This document shows, in pieces, positions 59,978 through 64,000 of a stretch of DNA of 64,000 nucleotides (position 1 is the first letter of the stretch; every line of letters starts with the position of its first letter). The DNA lies in the NCBI GenBank assembly GCA_026120185.1, contig JANUWF010001218.1, positions 2,976,001 through 3,040,000 of the forward strand, in the 5' to 3' direction. The notes beneath the pieces are model-generated. The model did no database searches. It was not told the origin of the DNA and saw only the letters and a program-made list of their open reading frames with translations. The DNA comes from Voacanga thouarsii (lineage: Eukaryota; Streptophyta; Magnoliopsida; Gentianales; Apocynaceae). The translations under genes were made by a program, and so were the position numbers.

Positions 59978-60189
59978 TTGTATTTTTTACATTATTTATC
60001 TATTGTGACACTTATGTGTATACACATGTTTGGATTATTGTAGTTTTATTTTATGATTTGGCATGTTGTAATTTATTATTAGTTTCAAAATTTTATTTAT
60101 TTTATTAGATTTTTTTACGTTAAAAAACATTACAGATTTGATATTTAAGAGAAAAATTGCTTAAATATTTGTCACAGGCTTTTTGAATT

Positions 60190-60981
60190 TACTTATTCAA
60201 AATTAATTCTGATGCAAATTCGGTCTTAACTTACAACAGATTTGCGACGGATTTTTTTAAAAATTTTTTTGATTTGAAATTATTCCGTCTCAAGTTGCTA
60301 CGGATTTGGGACAATATATTTTAATGTAATTATTTCGTAGCAATCTGCTGCGAATTTGCAACGAAAATGTGTTATCCGTCGCAAATTCGTAGCTATTTGC
60401 TACAGATTTGCGACGGCTTTTTCACATTTTATTTTAATTTCCAAAAATTCCGTCGCAAATCCCTCTTAAGTTGCAACGGATTTGCGATGGATATTTTTTT
60501 GTTTATTTTAAATATGTAATTATACCGTCGCAAATCGCAGCTCTTTGCTACAGATTTGCAACGGCATTTTTCACATTTTATTTTAATTTTTAAATATTCC
60601 ATCGCAAATCCGTCTTAAGTTGCAACGCATGTGCGACGGATATTTTTTTTATTTTAATATGTAATTATTCCTTCGTAAATCTGTAGCAATCTGCTATGGA
60701 TTTGCGACAGAATTTTTTCCATATTTTATTTTATCCATGAAAATATTCCATTGCAAATCCGTCGCAAATTGTTACAGATTTGCGATGGATTTTTTTCACA
60801 TTTTATTTTATTTTTCAATTATTTCGTCGCAAATCCCTCTTAAGTTGCTACAGATTTGCGACAGATATGGATTTTAAAATCCGTCATAATTTCGTAGCAA
60901 AATGTTGCTTATATTAATTTGGTTGGCCAGAGATATGGCCATCGCAAATGTGTCTGTGACGGCCAAATCCGTGGCAATGCT
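60190..60981. repeat. Right subterminal array of element A
   Basis: Repeated CCGTCGCAAAT and ATTTGCGACGG words occur in facing pairs, for example 60376-60386 with 60406-60416, so each unit can fold into a hairpin. Spacer words (TTAAGTTGC, CACATTTTATTTTA) recur about every 150 bp. The core is the same as in the left array, in both orientations. It is cut by element B at 60981/60982. Confidence 0.8.
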
Positions 60982-61979
60982 CACTACAAGAAAATTGTGA
61001 ATCTACCACGGATTTGTGCCATGGAATATTTCCGTGGCAATCAGCGATGGATTTTGCCACGGAACAGCAAAATACAAGCAATTTGCAAGGGAAAAAAAAT
61101 ACCCTAGAAAATTCGTGGCAATTTGCCACGGAATTGTGATGGAAATAGTAACAAGTAGCGATGCAAAAATATTCCGTCGCAAATTAGTAGAAAAAAAGGG
61201 CGCCAAAAAACTATGCTAAATATTAGCCATTGATTTGCAATAGAAACATTTCCATGGCAAATTTATGCCAAACATTAGCCACAGAATCACAAAGCAGTGA
61301 TAAAAAGAAACGGCTAAATTTTTATTGTGTGTTCCGTGACAAATCCGTGGCTATTTGCCACGAATTTGCCACGAAATCACAAAATTGCTACTAATCCATG
61401 GCAATTCCGTGGTAGATTGCCACGGCATTTTTTTTATTCTAATTTATTAATTATATTAGTTTGTATTAATTTTTGTTCCATACATTTTAAATAATAACGA
61501 TGAAATATTTTTTAAATATCTTGATTTATTTATTTTCCAATGCATTCATTCTTGAAATGGAATTGAAAATAAGATGTATTATCTTTTAGTATCGAAATAT
61601 ACGTTTGTATTAAAATTATAAACATTAAAGAAACGATGTAATTTTATTTTTATTCCGACTGTAAAAGCCATAGAAAATTATTTTGAAGTACTATATTATC
61701 ATTGAGAGTACATAAAAAAGAATATTACTCAAAGTAGTGATAAAAAGAAATGGCTAAATTTTTATTGTGTTGTGTGTTCCGTGGCCAATCTGTGACTATT
61801 TGCCATGGATTTGCCACAAAATCACAAAAATTGTTACTAATCCCTGGCAAATCCCTGACAGATTGTCACAGATTTGCCACGGCATTTTTTCATTTTTTTG
61901 TTCCAAATTTTTTGAGATAATCTACTAGTCAAACTCTTAGAAAATTTCTTCTTCTTCTTAGATTTCCCAATTTCTTCTT

Positions 61980-62285
61980 CTTCCTACTCCCTCTTCCTCC
62001 TACCCCCCCCCCCCCTCCGCCCTTCTACCAACAGCCGCGCCCTGCCCCCCACCCCCTTCGCCCTAGCTAGCGAGTCCCCTCCCACCTCCAGCTAGCCCCC
62101 TTGTTGCGCTCTCCCCACCTAGCGCCGCCACCCACGGTTCCCTACCCCGCATACCCCACCCGCCGACCCCCACCGGCCTCCCCGCGAGCCCCCCACCAGT
62201 CTTTGCCCCCTCGTCCAGATCTCCTCACCCGGCGCACCCAACCCGCGGCCCCCCACCCCGCAGCCCCTCACCCGCCGGCCCCAGC
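61980..62285 (+). promoter_or_regulatory. CT-rich and C-rich 5' region of element B
   Basis: This is the counterpart of 50738-51085: a CTTCTTCTT pyrimidine patch followed by about 270 bp of C-rich sequence with few G residues and many C-runs. Shared position in two elements suggests a functional promoter and leader part. Confidence 0.5.
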
Positions 62286-63260
62286 TTGTACCTGATGGAG
62301 ATAGAGATGGATCAAGATGCAGAACAGAAGCATACCCATCTCCAGATTCTTGGTCTTAGAGGAAATATAGGCAGAAACCCATCAAAGGTTCACCTTTTTC
62401 CAGGTAAATATCACTTTTTGCACTTTATTTTCAGCTCAAATCTCAAAAACTCGGCACCTAAATCTCTTCTTAAGCTCATTTTTCTGGGTTTTGAACATGA
62501 TTAATCAGACTAAAATTCTCGTTTTTGTTGCCAGTTGGAATAGATAATTGGATTCTTCATTTCTTGTTTAGAAGGTAGTGGCAGTAATGTACTTGGTTGA
62601 CACTGGACATGGATGATGACTGGATATGAATGCTTCCATAATGTTAAAGCACTTATATGTAGCAGGGTTATAAGTTATAACTGGATTGGGTTGGATTAAA
62701 TTGACACAATAGTGAAATTTGATTGGGGAGCACATAGACTATGAGGGCTACTCTGTGTTGCCGATGGCTATCAAGCAAGATTCTATCATGGCGATTCGGG
62801 TTCATAAGTAGTGAAGAATCTTAGGATTGCCAACATTAATGATGAGAAATACCCCGTGTGCACTTATCCTGTTGATCCTCACCAGGTATGGATTTTGTCT
62901 CTATTTTCTTTCATTTTAGTTTAAATATTTCTGAAAATAAGTCTCCGTATTTCTAATGATGAGTTTTCCACCCTGAATTGATTAACAAGGATGAATTAAT
63001 GTACCTCTATTAGGAGAAAGTCTACTGCGTTGGTGTGAAGTTCTGTTTTTTGTGTAATGCTGCTTGAAAATATGGTAAGCATCACATTAATATGTGGATT
63101 TTTCTAGCCCAAGCACACTTAACTCTAAATGTCTGGTGTTTCCTGGCTTGATTTGGATAATTCTCTTGCAGTGCTTTAACAAGAAGCAGCAAAATCTATT
63201 AAGTTCATGACGATTAGGGCTGTTTTGGCTAATGACCTATTCACTGATGATAGCTTTGTG
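62286..63260 (+). pseudogene. Possible captured exons in element B
   Basis: Three segments bounded by splice-like sites lie in the part of B that has no match in A. The first is 62286-62402 (frame MEIEMDQDAEQKHTHLQILG..., donor CAG|GTAAAT). The second is about 62740-62885 (frame with [14 protein letters not shown], one stop, then [17 protein letters not shown], donor CAG|GTATGG). The third is about 63174-63258 (acceptor TTGCAG, donor GTG|GTAC). I do not recognise the proteins. CACTA elements often carry pieces of host genes; this could be such a case or decayed element sequence. Confidence 0.3.
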
Positions 63261-63452
63261 GTACATTTCTCATTCTTTTCTTTTCTTTTACTCATTGTAT
63301 AACATGATTACAAGTGAAATAAATTATGCATGCTTGAACATGTGATTGGTGCTTGTTTATGCTGGAGCCACTAAATTTGTTCTGTTTTGTTTTATTTTTT
63401 GCATCTCTGTTATCATCTTTTTTTCTCTTTTTTTTAACTTATAAGAATGGAT

Positions 63453-63524
63453 CCCCGTAAGTGATAGGTTATCATTCCTCGTGAGTGATGGGTGATCATT
63501 CCCCATAGGTAATGGGTGATTACC
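63453..63524. repeat. 24-bp tandem module in element B
   Basis: Three units of the type CCCCGTAAGTGATAGGTTATCATT, matching those at 52714-52786 in element A and, with two units, at 57433-57480. The rest of the window, to 64000, is AT-rich sequence without a recognised gene. Confidence 0.8.
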
Positions 63525-64000
63525 CTTTCATTGTTATGACAGTTAATGTTTTTTTTTTTTAAATGTTGTTGATTTTGTGGTGGCTTTGTGCCTAGAAATG
63601 TCCAGTATATAGGGGAAACTCTGTTGATTTTTTTTTTTTTTTTTTTGCCATCTTGATACTCCAAATAAGTTGATTACCCTTAAGCTTAATTTTATACGAT
63701 GGATTTTAATGCCTAAGCATCTGCCTCACAAAATTTTATGTAACCAAAGCAATTAGATTAACATTTGCCTCTCAAAATTTTTTTGCAGATCCCTGAGTTT
63801 TCTCTTCTCATATTTGGCCTTAAAACATGCTTATCTTAGTCTCTTTGTTTGATCTTTCAACTTCGTATCAAGCATTTCTTCCATTAACTTCTTCTCATGT
63901 TCCAGTATCTCAATGGCCATTCTCTTCTCAAGTATGTGTGAGAAAGAACCTAAATAAGTCTTGATTAGGGTCTCTAAGCTCATAAAATTTCTATAAGGCT

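Larger units (their letters stand above)
12250..64000 (-). mobile_element. Element Z: old gypsy-type LTR retrotransposon holding all later insertions
   Basis: Two copies of one LTR mark it. The left copy (12250-22525, split by a copia) has a polypurine tract on its right side only. The right copy (from 46866) has a primer-binding site on its left side only. Hence both belong to one minus-strand element, the left copy being the 3' LTR. LTR ends are TGATA...TATCA. The internal part left after removing nested elements is about 3.4 kb (22526-23735 plus 44616-46865) and contains a protease fragment but no reverse transcriptase or integrase, so Z was internally deleted or non-autonomous. The base string TGCCT lies at 12245-12249 as the expected target duplication. 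Its partner lies beyond the window, as does the right end of the 5' LTR. The two LTRs differ by roughly 15 % by eye. Confidence 0.8.
48825..64000 (+). mobile_element. CACTA element A, large, with two decayed genes
   Basis: The left end CACTACAAGAAAG begins at 48825 after CTT, in the Z 5' LTR. Inside follow a subterminal repeat array, microsatellites, a C-rich leader, a TNP2-like gene (53341-57026), a Transposase_24-like gene (58231-59977) and a second subterminal array (60190-60981). No right terminal repeat is seen before element B begins at 60982. The right end therefore lies beyond B, outside the window, or is lost. Gene order is that of En/Spm-type elements. Confidence 0.85.
60982..64000 (+). 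mobile_element. CACTA element B, 5' part, nested in A
   Basis: It begins CACTACAAGAAAATTG at 60982 after GCT. The subterminal part (60982-61900) uses a TTGCCACGGATTT-type core. It then shares with A the block from TGTGTTCCGTGGC to the C-rich leader (61770-62285 against 50590-51085) and the 24-bp module (63453-63524 against 52714-52786). The sequence between them differs. The right end lies outside the window. Confidence 0.8.

Noticed and set aside
62101..62295. Proline-rich frame in element B
   Set aside because: Same low-complexity C-rich leader as in element A.

Overview
The window is intergenic heterochromatin from a plant nuclear genome, very probably a dicot. It is AT-rich, has no bacterial-type operons, and is built almost entirely of transposable elements inserted into each other: Ty3/gypsy, Ty1/copia and CACTA (En/Spm) elements of plant type, with tRNA-iMet and tRNA-Asp primer-binding sites, spliceosomal introns and plant transposon-protein domains. 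No ordinary host gene could be supported. The species was not identified.

Layout. (1) 1-2250: no gene seen. (2) About 2275-4888: minus-strand remnant of a CACTA element (C-terminal half of a TNP2-like transposase, then the first exon of the second gene, duplicated), followed by intron-like sequence and a triplicated 105-bp repeat at 6536-6849. (3) 6850-12249: LTR-like and gag remnants of an old gypsy element on the minus strand. (4) 12250 to beyond 64000: one old gypsy-type element, here called Z (minus strand, LTR ends TGATA...TATCA), which holds nearly everything else. Its 3' LTR (12250-22525) is split by a young copia element (13007-22208, target duplication ATTGC, LTRs about 2 % different). 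Its internal region is split by a nest of three related Athila-like gypsy elements: G2 (23736-44615, duplication ATCCA), G1 inside G2 (27012-36374, duplication CTCAT), and G3 inside G2 (38475 to a recombinant LTR ending at 44615). Its 5' LTR (from 46866) is split by a non-autonomous CACTA element (47669-48744, duplication CTT) and by a large CACTA element A (from 48825). A carries a TNP2 gene, a Transposase_24-type gene and subterminal repeat arrays, and is itself entered at 60982 by a second CACTA element, B, which runs off the window.

The order of events can be read from the nesting. Z is oldest; G2, the CACTA elements and the copia came later; G1, G3 and B are inside those. Z LTR divergence (high) and copia LTR divergence (low) agree with this. 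All protein-coding regions are broken by stops or frameshifts. The copia gag-pol has only five stop codons and no frameshift.

The observations I find most worth following are: a copia LTR micro-exon whose splice donor joins in frame to an acceptor directly before the Gag start codon; an LTR (43177-44615) that is a crossover between two nested elements; a five-fold dispersed motif in the Athila-like LTRs that differs by the same single base at every site between subfamilies; a pol-less Athila-like element with one plant-transposon-protein-like ORF, cut in its last codons by another element; and higher-order palindromic subterminal arrays in CACTA element A, with a different core motif in each CACTA element of the window.
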